Shown one piece after another: positions 1 through 12,362 of a stretch of DNA of 64,000 nt. Where the stretch lies: the NCBI GenBank assembly GCA_018340805.1, contig JACMZG010001914.1:4479411-4543410 (forward strand), written 5' to 3'. Position 1 is the first letter of the stretch, and each line of letters opens with the position of its first letter. The position numbers and the translations under genes are program-made. The notes beneath the pieces are model-generated. The model ran no database searches. It was not told where the DNA came from and worked only from the letters and a program-made list of their open reading frames with translations. This stretch comes from Microvelia longipes. Its lineage: Eukaryota > Arthropoda > Insecta > Hemiptera > Veliidae.

Positions 1-56
1 AATTATAACTTCTTTAATAGATTGTTATATTAACTTTGTCCTTGACTGTAATTGTG

Positions 57-160
57 AATAATTTGTACTAACAAATTATTTGGACCACATTTACTGGAAT
101 GTGGTCTAAATAATTTGTACTAACAAATTATTTGGACCACATTTACTGGAATGTGGTCCA
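57..160. repeat. 52-bp direct repeat, two copies, each holding a hairpin
   Basis: Two almost identical 52-bp units lie side by side. Each contains the hairpin GGACCACATT / AATGTGGTCC around a short TACTGG loop, and a second small inverted repeat (AATTTGT / ACAAATT). A related piece (GGAATGTGGTCCAA) is seen alone near 33430, so this is probably the end of a dispersed element rather than local sequence. Confidence 0.7.
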
Positions 161-163
161 AAA

Positions 164-1400
164 ATGTTTTTTTTCGGGCGGCTGTAAAGTAGGCACTTTA
201 CACCCTCCCCAGGTGAAACAAGTTTTTTACCGTCTGCGACAGTTTTGTAGTTTTTTTACTGTCGCCGACATTAAATGAGTTTTTTTTCTGTCGCTGGTGA
301 AGTTCTTCGGATTTCCTCTAAGTGGGCGCTTGTTGTTTATTATAAAGTTACAATAACACCTTCTTTGTTTTTCTTACTTTTTCAAATATCAAATAACTAA
401 TAGCACTTTTTTTCGAAAAGTGAGTTATTATTAATTATTTATTACCAAGTGTTTAATACTCATTGATAGTGATATAAACATGCGCCGCCAGAATTGAAAC
501 TTTTGGCCAACGAAGCGATCAAAAGAAGTGTACCGGTAAATTTTTATACATCTACTGTTTTTTCTTCTAAATAGTAGTTTACTATAATATGCCCGAAAAA
601 AATAGTATATCGCCTTTATATATAGTCGCCTCGATAAAAAAAAAGACCTTCTTCGCAGTCTTGTAGCATAATACCGTTCTTGTCCAGACAGCAAAACAAC
701 CCTTAAAGTCTGTTTTGTTAAGTTTTAAATCTCTTGCTTGAATTCAATGAGAAGTATGCGTGTCATAAACACGCAGGCAATCACAAGCACACAAACAAAA
801 ACACTGCGCATATTCATCAGAAACAGACGATTATGATGAAATCTCAGTTTTTGATTATTATGATGACCACAATACTACTTTTTTCTTAGTAACAAGTAAG
901 AAAAAGTAATATATCAGAGATAAATATAACGAGAAAAAATAGAAGTAGTTTTTTTAAGTTTAGTTACAAAATATAAATTGAACTAAATGTAAAATTTTAC
1001 TGCTCCAATTTAGTAAGGAACATTGAATAAAAAACAAAGCAAAAAGTTTTATAACAGATCTTTTTAGAGTTTTGGAAAGTAATAGGTCAAACCATCTCGC
1101 CAAACGTTTTTAAAAACTTATTTTTATTTCTCTAAATTCTACTTCTGCTAAAATATTTAAATTTATCTTGAAGAGATACTTGATGAATTTAATGACGAGG
1201 AAAGAGTTTTGCAATGAGTATTATTTTATTTTATTTTGAATCAAATCTTCCTATTAACTGGTTCTTATATCCAGATTTTCGAATAGATGATTTTTATCAC
1301 TGAAATTGTTTTTTAATCTACCCAAAATTTCAGTGAGTCAAATTTATTTAACCCTTTGAAACGATTCAGTTTTAAGTTTAAATACTTTTAAGTTTGAATC
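164..1400. other. AT-rich intergenic stretch
   Basis: No convincing gene, RNA or complete repeat is seen. Short open frames here have no start context or recognisable domain. Confidence 0.6.
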
Positions 1401-1575
1401 TGAAGACAGGTTCATTTAGGGTTAGGGATCTTTTACAAGTACCTGACATCGTACAAGCTCAGAACCACCGGCTTAACATCCTATTAGAAAATCCTAGAGG
1501 CCCCGACCGGAATCGAACCCAGACTGTCTGGGTGGCAGACGCATGTGCGAGGTTTGAATACTGCATATCTGAATA
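1401..1575 (-). repeat. tRNA-derived SINE-like repeat
   Basis: On the minus strand the right part reads like a tRNA T-arm, with a strong pol III B box (GGTTCGATTCC, complement of 1509-1519). The left part (GGTTCATTTAGGGTTAGGG ...) recurs at 3061 and 31247. The tRNA-like head at one end and a shared body in other copies suggest a SINE. The A box is not clear in this copy. Confidence 0.6.
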
Positions 1576-1579
1576 GACC

Positions 1580-2354
1580 ATACGACTCTAATCTGTCATC
1601 TTGAAGTAATAGTGAAGTAATAAGATTAAAGTTAGATTAAGTATCATTAGTAAGATAAACCTTAATTAGTTAAAACCAGAAGGCTTGGCAATAATTGGAA
1701 ATTAATTACTCTAAATGCCTCATAATGTTAAATTACACCGTTAATTTAATTATCCATAATTATAAACCAATTAGACTAATTAAGTAAGGTTAATTACTTT
1801 TCACCATTAAACTTTCTGACATCATCATTACATCTTTTTTTCTGCCCATTATTTAAGCTGTAAACATCAGTTGTGAATCTAAGTTTGTGAATTAAAGTTG
1901 TGAATTTTCTTGTACTTATTTATATACCCACGACTGTAGGTGAGGAAAATTAAAAAGAAAAGAGGGAGTTTAATAGAAAAAAGTATGAAATATAAACGTT
2001 TTAGTGCCTACGAGACCCGACAACAAAGAAGTAGGAGTATTATAAAAGTTAAGTTGTCAAGTTAGTTTAGAAATTACTTAAGGGAAATAAAGTTAACAAT
2101 TGTTTTTGATACATCGCCCTTAAACTTAATTAAAGTTTTTTTGTTTCTGTGAAACTTTTCCTGAAATATCATTCCTGAAACAACTTTTAGGAAACTGTAA
2201 AACAACCCTGACAGCTTTTCCATCAAAACATTTTGGATGAAATTTTTTCGTCCCTTCTTCAAAATAAACGCTATTTTTTGAACAAATCAAGTTTACGATC
2301 TTCCTATTTCTCTTCTTTTGTTTATCTCCAAATAGTATATAATGTGGAGTTTAA
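1580..2354. other. AT-rich intergenic stretch
   Basis: Nothing recognisable beyond TTAATTA-rich low-complexity sequence. Confidence 0.55.
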
Positions 2355-2495
2355 TGATTAGTTATTAGGAGTAAAGATGCATTTTTTGCTCCCTTGGGAC
2401 TAAAAATTACTTTTTTCTCCCTTTAGACTAAGAAATAACTTTTTATTCCCTAGTGACTAAACAGTACTTTTTTTCTCCCTTAGGAGCAAAAATTG
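2355..2495. repeat. Short minisatellite, about 4 degenerate units
   Basis: Units of roughly 35-40 bp carry the shared words CTCCCTT or ATTCCCT followed by GACTAA and then an A/T-rich ACTTTTTT run. The copies are imperfect. Confidence 0.6.
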
Positions 2496-2754
2496 TATTC
2501 TATAATGGGGGTTAGGCCACCTAAAACTTAAGAGAAGGGGTATTTTCCCATTTTTTTCGAATAGCCCCCCAAAAAGTTGTAAGTTGAAGACGACCACATA
2601 AGTCTTTTCACCGGCTCAAACAAAAATTAAGTAGCTGGGTTTTCAAGAAGAAAAGGTTATCAGTTGTGTGAAATATTTAGAATCAAGGTTTATAACCAAA
2701 TAAAGATCAGTATTAGTACTCGTGAGATGTTAAGAAGATCGTTCCCCATTCAAA

Positions 2755-3235
2755 TAGCGATAGTGATAGTAATTAGGAAGAGGTCATAGATCACCTAGCA
2801 AGTGGGCCGTGTTGTTGGGCCCTTTTTGCTAACTCCCTTAGATAGAAGATATCGTTCTATACCTTATGAGTCCTAGTGCAGGCATTTTACTTCTAATCAA
2901 AAGAATAGCCGTAGCTTTTTACGCAAAGTTCTCTAGCTTCAACTAGAAACAACACGTGCCCTACATCTAGACCGGCCTTCCTGCTCTCGAAACCATAAGG
3001 CAGAAACATATATATTTAACATAAATTACTATTAAGGGTTCTAAGTTTTGACTCAACCCAGGTTCATTTAGGGTTAGGGATCTTTTACGAGTACCTGACA
3101 TCGTACAGGCTCGGAACCACCGGCTTAACCTCCCTTTTGAAGGACAGCTCGTAAAAAGATTTCCATCCGTCTCATGAAAATCCTAAATGGACAAACCAAG
3201 ATTGAACCCGGATTGTCAAATAATATTTTCTTCCA
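2755..3235. repeat. Dispersed repeat of about 480 bp, copy 1
   Basis: The block beginning TAGATCACCTAGCAAGT ... GGGCCCTTTTTGCT and ending in GAGTACCTGACATCG is repeated collinearly at 30885-31350. Its right-hand part is the same body as the tRNA-like SINE at 1401-1575, with a degenerate minus-strand B box (GGGTTCAATC, near 3205). It is probably a longer SINE or a composite element. Confidence 0.7.
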
Positions 3236-3377
3236 TCAAATAAAGATCACCAAGAGTGCAGGTAAGATTATAGAAATTTTGTTTTTGATCCTTTTACCAC
3301 CCATTGTCTGTTATAAGAACCTTTTTATAAATCTTAATTGAAGCTATGTTTTCATAAAATATTTACTTTTTGAATAA

Positions 3378-3720
3378 CAAATAGCAATTATTGACCATAC
3401 GTATAAAAAATAGTAAAGAGTTATGAGCTTTTGGTCGTGATAAATAAAACAAATATTTTCTTTAGTTATAACCTTAATTTTAAGCCCCGGGGCTACATCT
3501 TTGTTTAGTTTGTAGTTCATTCTTCGACATATACACAGCTAGCTATGTTTAGAAATATTATCTGTTTCTTTCTGTTAACGGATTTAGTTTGTTATTAAAC
3601 ACTTTCTGATAAAGACCTAATAATACGGTCAAAAGCTTAAATGATGTTTCACTTATCATGACCAAAACCTCATAACTCTTTACTACTTTTTGAATTTTCA
3701 TAATCGCTGTTATTTTTGTA
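3378..3720. mobile_element. Non-autonomous element with terminal inverted repeats
   Basis: The segment 3411-3449 (TAGTAAAGAGTTATGAG ...) is matched in inverse orientation by 3646-3684. Weaker matching continues outward to about 3378 and 3720. The interior (about 190 bp) has no coding capacity. This is the architecture of a MITE; the superfamily is unknown. Confidence 0.65.
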
Positions 3721-4455
3721 TCTGGAGAAAAGTTTTTTAAATAATAATTAAATAATTTTATATTTAACCTTATAATTGTTATTTAAAAGAGAATCATAAA
3801 AACGCACTTAATTGAAAGTTATGTAACTTTAGATAAGAGATATAATCTGATTCAAAATCAAAAGAACTTAAGTAGAGTAAGTAAATACTTGAAGTCAGAA
3901 TGTACGTCTAATATAATTCTTATTTAAATAAGGAAGGAAGATTTAAGAGGATTTTCCTACAAGGAAACTAATTGAAGTTTCCAATTTTCCTGGCTTTTCT
4001 TAGTGATGACAAATCATATTCTATCTCAGACATCTCTTTATGTATGTTTATTCAAATACCCTTATTGGAGTAAAAACGAAATCTTCATGAAAAACAGATG
4101 CTTAGCAAAAGGAGCTAATACCAGCGAACAATTCTCTGAATATTTTGGTTTCGCAAAAAAGAGATTTGGTTCATCCTTAGTCGGTTTATTACTATCTTGA
4201 ATTGATTCGCCCTGTTATTAGGGAATTATATTCTTGCATTGAATGCTTGGTTTATTTTGATTACTATTTTATTGTAAAATTCTTTTTCCCGGAGTTTTCA
4301 TTTCGCCTTTTTTTAATTTTGTGTTTTTCCCGGATTTGATGGTTTATTGGAAATCCTTAAAGTATCCGTTTCTTATGAACGTCCATCAAAGGTTTTTACT
4401 AAACAACTTACCACAATATATCATTTGATACTACCGAGCTTTGCAAAACATGAAT
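3721..4455. other. AT-rich intergenic stretch
   Basis: Nothing recognisable. A 65-codon open frame at 4003-4200 has no features of a real gene. Confidence 0.5.
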
Positions 4456-4633
4456 AGTTGACACAATATAATTGTGCGAGAGACACCTAGGAAATGTAAC
4501 AAGCAAAATGCAATGCTACATCTGTAAAATGTTCAATGATGACGAATATCGAATGATGGAACAGTTCCCAGATGTAGCATTGCATTTTGTTACATTTCCC
4601 AGGTGTCTCTCGCACAATTATATTGTGTCAACT
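4456..4633. mobile_element. Foldback MITE (AGTTGACACAATATAATTG family), copy 1
   Basis: The termini AGTTGACACAATATAATTG ... TATTGTGTCAACT form inverted arms of about 65 bp around a loop of about 45 bp. The arms include GAGACACCTAGG and GCAATGCTACATCTG. Related copies are at 49876, 51170 and 63280. The outer flank ACTACCGAG...GCAAAACAT is shared with the copy at 63280 and, inverted, with the one at 49876, so the mobile unit is probably larger than the hairpin. Confidence 0.8.
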
Positions 4634-5382
4634 TCACACAAGCTAACTAACCTAGTGGTAATGACAGTAATATATCTCTTTAAATCACATCTTTATATAA
4701 ATTAGTTCAATAATAATTAATTATTACAAACAATTAGTTAACAATAATAAATTTAGTTCAATAAATTGTATCTTTTTGTATGATATAATAAAATTTAAGG
4801 TAATATTAAGGTCTCTATTGAAGTTTTCAGCATCCGGAATTAACGTTTGTAACGACAAATCTTTTTTTAACCTGACAACACTGTATGACAAACCTAGTTG
4901 GCTATAAATCTGTAAGGCAATCACACACCTATTGGGCTATCAAAAATCCGGACAATTTGGTATCAATACGGACAGTTTATCCCCCACTGTAAGAAAAAGT
5001 ATTGACATTTTTTTGTATGGATCCCGTTAAATAAATTCCCTTATTTAGAGATTATTGTTTCTATAGAACCCTGGTCATAATGTAGTAAATGAAAACACCC
5101 GTATCATTATCTACCCTCTATACCGTCCAGTATTATGCTTTGTAATGAAAAACCAATAGCCTCAGGAAAAATACAATCTTTTGAGGGGAAACAGGACAGT
5201 TGTATGATTTTCCCCTTTGTAACTATTGTTGTTGTATATTTAGGCATCATAACCAGAGCCGTAGGTTTATTTTTGTGCCAAGGTTTACCTTTGTAGAGTA
5301 AATACAACAGGAGTTACGCCTGACATACAAGCCTTCACACAATTATACTTTATTTAGGAAAATTTATAGGTAGAGAATTTTT
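4634..5382. other. AT-rich intergenic stretch
   Basis: No gene or clear repeat recognised. Confidence 0.5.
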
Positions 5383-5384
5383 CA

Positions 5385-5465
<81 letters not shown>
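5383..5465. repeat. TA microsatellite
   Basis: About 80 bp of (TA)n, broken by occasional TAT/AAT slips. Confidence 0.95.
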
Positions 5466-5529
5466 TTTAACATTTTTTTTGTTAACAAGAATTGACATTT
5501 TTTTTGTTAAAGTAAGAGGGTTGAAAGCA

Positions 5530-5575
5530 TTGAGATTTTGGCGAGCTGTCAACTGACATTAGCCATGTGTTATAC
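5530..5575 (+). repeat. Solo terminus of the 27872-28366 TIR element
   Basis: The motif GAGATTTTGGCG-GCTGTCAA ... TAGCC-TGTG matches the right terminus of the inverted-repeat element near 28.3 kb. No opposite terminus is seen nearby. Confidence 0.55.
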
Positions 5576-5839
5576 TATAAATCAAATACAAATAAATAAA
5601 TATACAATAAAATAAAAAATATTAAAAGAGAAAGACAACAAATTACATAGAGCAAGAAATTTACTTTACAATTTGTCATCATTATCATTCATTATCATTC
5701 ATTTTATAATTTTTAGCGAATTTTCATAATGAAAATGACGCTTATGAGGTTGTTCGGATGACAGAAGTTGAGGGTGGGAGTGAGTGGAATCGGTTCCTAT
5801 TGGCTTCCTGATAACAAAAATATATGTCCGAAAAAAGTT

Positions 5840-5846
5840 TTATATA

Positions 5847-5905
<59 letters not shown>

Positions 5906-5911
5906 GTATGT
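5840..5911. repeat. TA microsatellite with TG interruptions
   Basis: (TA)n with periodic TATGTA. Translated, it gives only a Tyr/Ile run, so no gene is called here. Confidence 0.95.
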
Positions 5912-6775
5912 AAGAGTTTCTACCCTTTCGTATGGCGAACGATAACTCTCGAAGGCGTTCTCAAATTGAAACGAAACTTTGCAAATCGCGAGATGTTGAG
6001 GAGGTTACGAGGCCTATTGTTTATAAAAACATTATGACGTCATCAACCAAAGTTATGACGTCATGAAAAAAAAAAAATTTTGAAACTTAAAATGGCTTTA
6101 AAACAAGGTATCTAGTATTTAGGTAGACGGCTAGATGAATCGATTAAGACCAATTTCAGCTGAATCGAACCATCACAAATGGCGCAATTAGTATACATAT
6201 ATATATAATCTTGTATATATGTATACGTCTAGGTCAAAGAATCGTACGATATCTGTTGGGTTCAGTAGTGTTAGAGGGTGAAGATATAGTATAAAAGAGA
6301 GACCTCTACCTCTTGCTCCATCATGGTAAGCCTACTGTCCCAGAGAGACAGGGCAAAAATGGCTTCCACTGAACCACGCCGAGCTAAGCAGACCCGTAAA
6401 AAGGAAGAACATCGAAGTAGTCTTTATATGGTCGAAGTTATTCTAAAACGAATGCGACCAGTTTCAGCTCAATCGGACAATCTTAAGTGACGCAAACGGT
6501 ATTTTTATTTTAAATAATCATGAATATATTTTTTTCAACCTTAAGATTTTACTCAAATAAACAATTTGTTTACAAAAAAAAATTTGACATTTTTCTTTAA
6601 ATTTTATAAACAATCATAAATGTGAGTAAGTGTTGAAGTTGTCTTTATATGGTCGAAGTCATTCTAAAACCATTGCGACCGGTTTCAGCTCAATCAGACA
6701 ATCTTTAGTGACGGAAACGGTATATTTTTATTTAAAAACAAAAATCATGAATAATATATTTTTGTTTATAATGTT
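5912..6775. repeat. Dispersed non-coding repeat block with two internal direct copies
   Basis: TCTTTATATGGTCGAAGT ... GCGACC-GTTTCAGCTCAATC occurs at about 6420-6530 and again at 6640-6745. An earlier related stretch near 6120-6180 has TTTCAGCTGAATCG. ATGACGTCAT palindromes occur twice near 6034-6064. No coding capacity is seen; it looks like a non-autonomous element built from repeated modules. Confidence 0.5.
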
Positions 6776-6857
6776 TATTAATTTTAATATTATAGCATAC
6801 TATTAATAATAGAGTATTAATAAAATCTCAATTAGTAAAATCAAGTTTGTGAGAAAG

Positions 6858-7100
6858 CCACACAGGCCCGCGAAGCGGGCCTGTGTGGAGAGGCTGTGAA
6901 AATTCGCTAGATACATGGCAAAATGCCATGTAACAAGAACAATAATGAAACAACACATAATACAAAACAACAACAATGTGGCCGCAAAGCGGCCACAGGG
7001 AGGCTCCCGGGCCGCGAAGCGGCCCGGTGGGCCGACGCTGCGGAGCGGACGAGGCGCGAAGCGCCGAGGCCGCGAAGCGGCTACGGGCCGAAGGCCCGTA
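6858..7100. other. Cluster of GC-rich perfect hairpins with GAA/AAA triloops
   Basis: Successive hairpins are visible. 6858-6888: 14-bp stem, GAA loop. 6912-6932: 9-bp stem, AAA loop. 6977-6997: 9-bp stem, AAA loop. 7007-7027: 9-bp stem, GAA loop. 7053-7065: 5-bp stem, GAA loop. 7069-7081: 5-bp stem, GAA loop. 7082-7100: 8-bp stem, GAA loop. A weaker CGCT/AGCG stem sits near 7035. GC content is far above the flanks. The function is unknown. Confidence 0.85.
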
Positions 7101-9616
7101 TTATTTATTGTTATTGTCGTAATTTTTATTTATTTAAACTTTAGTCAGACTATTATTTTTTTTTATATGTGTTATTCGAATTATTTGTTTTTATACCTAT
7201 TTTTACAGACACTGATGATGGCTCTCGAAGGAAGAATAAAGAAAACGACTTTTCTTCCTGAAGAAAGGAATCTTATAGGGAATAATAAACATAAGCAATT
7301 GTTAAGCAACATTTCTTTATAGTTCTGTTTGATCTGTAGTATTGTTTATGTTTGACTCTAAATTAATGTGATATTTTCTTATTTACAGGTTAGTACTACA
7401 AACTTCTTTGATTGCCTCAGATAATATTATTCTCTTTTATAATCATCTCTTTTGTCTCTAAGATATTCTTAACGTCTTTATTCAAAGTATTTCACACGCC
7501 TAGTGTAAAAGTAGCATATGCCACCTATGAACATAACTTAGCTTTTACTTGCAACATACTTACAGACAAACACACACAAAGTCTTCTATTAACTTTTACG
7601 CGGGGTGTAAAAGTTAATTATAAATTTTCACTTAACTTTCATTTATTGAGTTAAAACTTTGGCTGTTATCTAATTTTATATTAATTTTATACTTTGCGTT
7701 TCAGCTTTCTCTTGTTGAATGTGTTGCAGTTAAAGTTTTAATTTTCTTTTTAAAGTTCAACTCTGTCTAAAATATCCATTCTTATTAAAACTGTTTTCTA
7801 ATTATTATTTTTCCATCCTTCGCCTCCCTACATCCTGTATATACACAAAAAAAAGTATTTACCCTAAAACCCGAAATCTTTTACGTTTCACGCATTTTTA
7901 TGTAAGGCGTTCCAAAAGGTTTTTATCATATTGTCGTCTCTGACTGTGTAAGTTTATATGTGCGTGTGCACTACGCAGTTGAAACATAGCGCCTAAACCA
8001 GGTGAGGTCTATTCGTCGTTCCTAGAAGATGAGAATTGTTGATCTTACTTAAACAATTTTACGTGGTCATGAACAATTAAAAGATACCTTACCAATAACA
8101 CCAAACATTTGGATAAGCATGACATTCTCTGAGAACGAATGGTGCGCATCCGATGTCGCAACACCTCAGACATTAGGTCGAGCACAGCATGACCGATGTA
8201 ATACAAGTTGAAGTTTTTAGTAAACATGACTTACCTGATTACTCCGTACCTGATTTGCTTATTATCATCAAATGTTTACCTACTTTTATTTATCATTAAA
8301 TTTATTAACACTATCCAAAATGAAAATGAAGACTTTTTTATTCAACATTTTTATTCATTCTTTTATTTATATTTATTGTATTTAAATTTTTAAAATGAAT
8401 TTCCAAAACTGATTTCTGTTTAAGCAGATATTTTATGAGTTTATGTTTTTCAATAGCTTTGTATCAGAGGTACAAAGAGATTTTAACCTAGTAAAGAGAT
8501 CACCACAACGGAGGATTTTTTTTAAACGGAAAAGGAGAATTGTATCTTCTAAACAGCTCTTTGGGATGACTTCTTTGATAGCACAAAGTAGATAAAAGAC
8601 ATACAGGGTTAACCAAAGAGCTATGTATGCATAATTTTAAAGGCAGTGGATCAATAAAATTTACTAAGTTGTTCTTTGATTAAATTTATTTGATAATTTA
8701 AGATTTTTTGCCTACAAGATCAAAGAAGTCAAAAAGTTCAAACATTTATATAGTACAGTCATTGGAGATGAAAATCGAGCCTTACCTCCGATTTGCTTGA
8801 TTATCAACCGATTTACCTTGTCGACTTATTGACCTAGTGACTTTACACTACATTATTATTATTTTTATTCCCCAAACCAAAACCACGATTTTTATCAGAA
8901 TCCCACCAAATTTAGTAAACGTAATATTTAAACCCGTAGAAGGAATCCCTTCAGAATAGATATTTTTGAAGAAGGACAACAATGGGGTTTTTAACATGAT
9001 ATACACATTTTTTAGTCGAGCGTTTCATCTAAACTATTTTTTTAGGACCTGTTGACAACATTTAGTTTAATTAATGTCTTGTATATGATTGATCAGAATG
9101 CAGCGTAGTGTATGTAGCAACTTATTGTAATTAAGCAGCCTCATATTGTATTTTTTTATAAATATATTATGTGTCTCTCTAGTTAAGTGGTTCTAAAAGT
9201 TTGGTATCTTGTCAATTGTGAGTCAAATCTTAATCATATCTCTGCATTATAGATTTTAATGAAGTTTAAACAATCCGTACAGATGACTATTTTGTAAATA
9301 TCCTAGATTGTTCAGAGTTAAAATGATAAGCCAAAGTTTATGATTAAATAGTTGACTGTAGGACAGTTTAGAGTGTAGGGCCACTTGAATAAGATGAGGG
9401 TTTATGAATTACCAAGGAGTCAAATGACAGATGCTAACAGATCCTGACTAATTTTACCCTGGGAATGTCATTAACACACTGCCTACCTTTCCATACCATT
9501 TATCTTTCCTATAACTTTTCTATCGTACTTTTTATTATTTTCTCTAATGAGAGAAATCAATTTTAACTTTCCAAACCACTGGTTATTGACATGATCCCTA
9601 CTTTGATTTTATGTTT
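7101..9616. other. AT-rich intergenic region
   Basis: No gene, tRNA or complete repeat is recognised. A CTGATGATGGC word at 7212 resembles the hammerhead-like cores elsewhere but lacks the matching GAAA. Confidence 0.5.
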
Positions 9617-9690
9617 GGAAATTCGGGTATGGGGTGCCTCGGGACCTTTTCTCATCCTTATTACTTCGTAGTCGCTTCACTCTTTCTTAG
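9617..9690 (-). repeat. 3' fragment of the 5S-containing repeat family
   Basis: On the minus strand this reads as the characteristic tail of that family (GCGAAG-type words, then AGGATGAG..., then CGAGG-ACCCCATACCC). The rest of the element is missing. Confidence 0.6.
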
Positions 9691-9699
9691 AATAAACAA

Positions 9700-9800
9700 A
9701 AAATGCTTCGGCCTCTTGGCCGCAACACGGCCTCAGTGCTAAAGGCCAATTTGCGGCCCTGCGTCTTCCTGTGGCCGCTATGCGGCCACGGGGTTGATGT
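9700..9800. other. GC-rich hairpin patch
   Basis: GTGGCCGC (9771-9778) pairs with GCGGCCAC (9782-9789) around a TAT loop. Other GGCC words lie just upstream. It resembles the hairpins at 6977-7027. Confidence 0.6.
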
Positions 9801-10195
9801 GTTATATCATTTAGTCAAATTAGTAGTTAATATAAGAAGGTTGCTTCTACGATATACATATTTTCAGATGTATTAGTCAAAAAACGCGATTTGTTAACTT
9901 ATTTGTCAATTGATAAAACCAGAACTGATGCTGATAATATAATTTAATTTCGTTTATGAATTAATCATAAAAAGTAGTACATGTGTATAAAATCAGCAGG
10001 CTAAGAAACTTTGTGAAATTTTGTTTCTTTATTTTTGACTTCACACATTTTTTATAAGCAGTAGTAAGCAGAACATTAACAAGGTCAATTTATGTACTAA
10101 GATACATTTCGATCCAAGAAAGCGTTCACATGTTTTATCCTGAAGCGTCTAGGACACAAAATCTTGCACATACATACGTTCTTTTGTTTATATAA

Positions 10196-10198
<3 letters not shown>

Positions 10199-10281
<83 letters not shown>

Positions 10282-10283
10282 TC
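10199..10283. repeat. TA microsatellite
   Basis: (TA)n of about 80 bp with TAAT slips. Confidence 0.95.
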
Positions 10284-10584
10284 TTTATATTATATTTTTC
10301 TTCTCTTGAGAACACAATCCACCAGGGAAGACCTCGGTGCTTGTAATTCACATTTTTTCTAATTTCCTCTAGTCCTACTAACTATTCTAATCTTATAGGT
10401 TTCATCTAGCATGCCAGCAAATAGATATTACCAATCTAACCAATTCATCTAGTCAAGTTCAGAATCTTTTCGCATCTGTAACAAGATGAAAAAACATTGT
10501 GTTTACATGCAAACGTGGATCCAGAATTGTCTCATTATAAACAGCCCCAAAGGAAACCATGTAAAACCAAGCCGGGATGGCTAG

Positions 10585-10668
10585 CCTTATAATATAAGGT
10601 TTTTCTCAGGCTGGAATAGAACCTTTGAAGGCAAGCACTTTACTACTGAGCTACCGGTACTTGTTTTA
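10585..10668 (-). repeat. tRNA-like sequence (SINE head or tRNA pseudogene)
   Basis: The minus strand reads GGTAGCTCAGTAGTAAAGTGC, an A-box-like D-arm. Downstream is GGTTCTATTCC, a B-box-like T-arm. The acceptor ends do not pair convincingly, so this is not called as a functional tRNA gene. Confidence 0.5.
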
Positions 10669-10699
10669 AGAAAGATAAAATTTTTACAGAAAACATACG

Positions 10700-11414
10700 A
10701 AGAGGAAAAAAAAGAACGAAGAAAGGAACGATATAAACAAAAAACGGCACTGAGAACTAAATATAAAGACATTCATACAAGTTTCATATCTCTGGAACAT
10801 CAAAATGTATAATATTGTTACGCAAACGTGAGGTTGAATAACAGATGAAAATGCGTTTATGTTTGTAAATTATTATGCGGAATAATATGAGGGTGAAAAA
10901 GGGTAAGGCAAAGAGAAGAGGAGAAGGAGCACCTGAGTCTTACAACAGTTTCTCTTTTCCTTACTGCTCTTTGTCTACTTATTTGCCTTCTACTCTACGT
11001 TTCCTTTAGGACAAAGAAAGAAGCATAGTCTTCTTACCAAAGCCTGAAGTAAGCCTTTTTATGTTTTACTAAACACGCGTCCTCTGCGCTAAATGGTAAT
11101 TGAGTTAAAGATGTCTTAACCATCTTCCTTGCATAAGTGATCCTGAGAACCTAATTCTAGTATATTAGAGGGGGAGAGAGATTTCCACATTCTTAAACCT
11201 TACTAAGTAACCTACTAAGTATCTTACTTAGTAGGGACTTAAAATAGTTACTAACAAACGGTTAGAACACTATAAACACGTGATGCACCAACTGAAACTG
11301 ATACAGGTCTAACCAAAATATGGACAGCAAACATAACTGGCATCGCTCTTTAAAGCATATAAAGCAAAACCCTATTCCATTCTAATTCTGATAACAGAAT
11401 CTTTTAGCGGATTT
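10700..11414. other. Intergenic stretch
   Basis: Purine-rich patches and small palindromes (CTACTAAGTATCTTACTTAGTAG near 11210-11234) only. Confidence 0.45.
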
Positions 11415-12115
11415 CTAAAGGGAAAATAAGCTTAAGAGATTAAGATCATGGATAGGGGTTGAGGCAGGTGGTATAAATAGCTGTCTCCGTTGTCGAGGTT
11501 GTTAAGACGTCAGTTATTATACTTGATAAAACTCAATGCTACTTGAGTTTTATGATCCTACAAAAATCATGGATATACTCGACGTATTGAAACGAAACTT
11601 TAAGCTCTTATTTCTTACATAATTGTATACTCTAATATAAAATTTCAACTCGATTAAATCATTTTCTGATTTTTTGCAATTTTTTTAAAAACGCACACAA
11701 GTCATTTGATAAAATGTAAAATAATGCTGATAATAAAATAAAACTTAGCAAACATGTTGGTCTTATTCATGGTTACATTCGTGCCAAATTTCAATCAGAT
11801 CGTATAATTTTTACGGGTTTTACGATTTTTGGATATTTTTGCTGAGTCATTATTGCATGTTAACAGCGACATAAAAAAATGATTTTCCGAATAGCATAAC
11901 TGCAGCAGTAGACTGATTTTTATACAAAGTTTCAACTCCCTGGCAGAAATACACTAGAAGCTACGATGATAACAGGCAAACACACACACAGACAGACAAC
12001 TTTGAAAAATCCACTCAGGAGGTCTTTAAAACACCTGAAACGGATAATTCCGGTTTCGGATTTTTTTCCAAACACAATACTTTTCTATATACCTACGGTA
12101 TAAATGAGGAAAGTA
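11415..12115 (-). repeat. 5S-containing repeat family, copy A (degenerate)
   Basis: On the minus strand this copy begins at TTTATACCGTAGGTATATAG near 12105 and passes through CCGAAACCGGAATTATCCG and GCTGAGTCATTATTG equivalents. It ends near the region where other copies carry the 5S-like segment, which is mostly eroded here (TCATAAAACTCAAGTAGCATTGAG-like sequence at 11528-11552). Confidence 0.65.
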
Positions 12116-12269
12116 AAAATCTAAAAATAATCAATTAAGTTGAAATGGGACGAGTATATCTTTTAAAGCCTGCCTCGTATAGAGATGCTTATGAATGTTA
12201 TATCTAAAGGTGAATCTAAATTATTTAAATTTAGATAGAATATTTTGCAAATTAAAAATACAACTATTA

Positions 12270-12272
<3 letters not shown>

Positions 12273-12358
<86 letters not shown>
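12273..12358. repeat. TA microsatellite
   Basis: An uninterrupted (TA)n tract of about 85 bp. Confidence 0.97.

Positions 12359-12362
<4 letters not shown>

Noticed and set aside
1413..1425. TTAGGGTTAGGG, resembling telomere repeats
   Set aside because: Only two units, and the same words recur in other copies of the same SINE body (3066), so it belongs to the repeat.
5768..6037. Frames with long Tyr/Ile runs, also at 12195, 24063, 31773, 36158 and 43647
   Set aside because: Translations of TA microsatellites, not proteins.
7205..7270. CTGATGATGGCTC word as another hammerhead
   Set aside because: The second core element is GAAG rather than GAAA and neither stem I nor stem III can be drawn.
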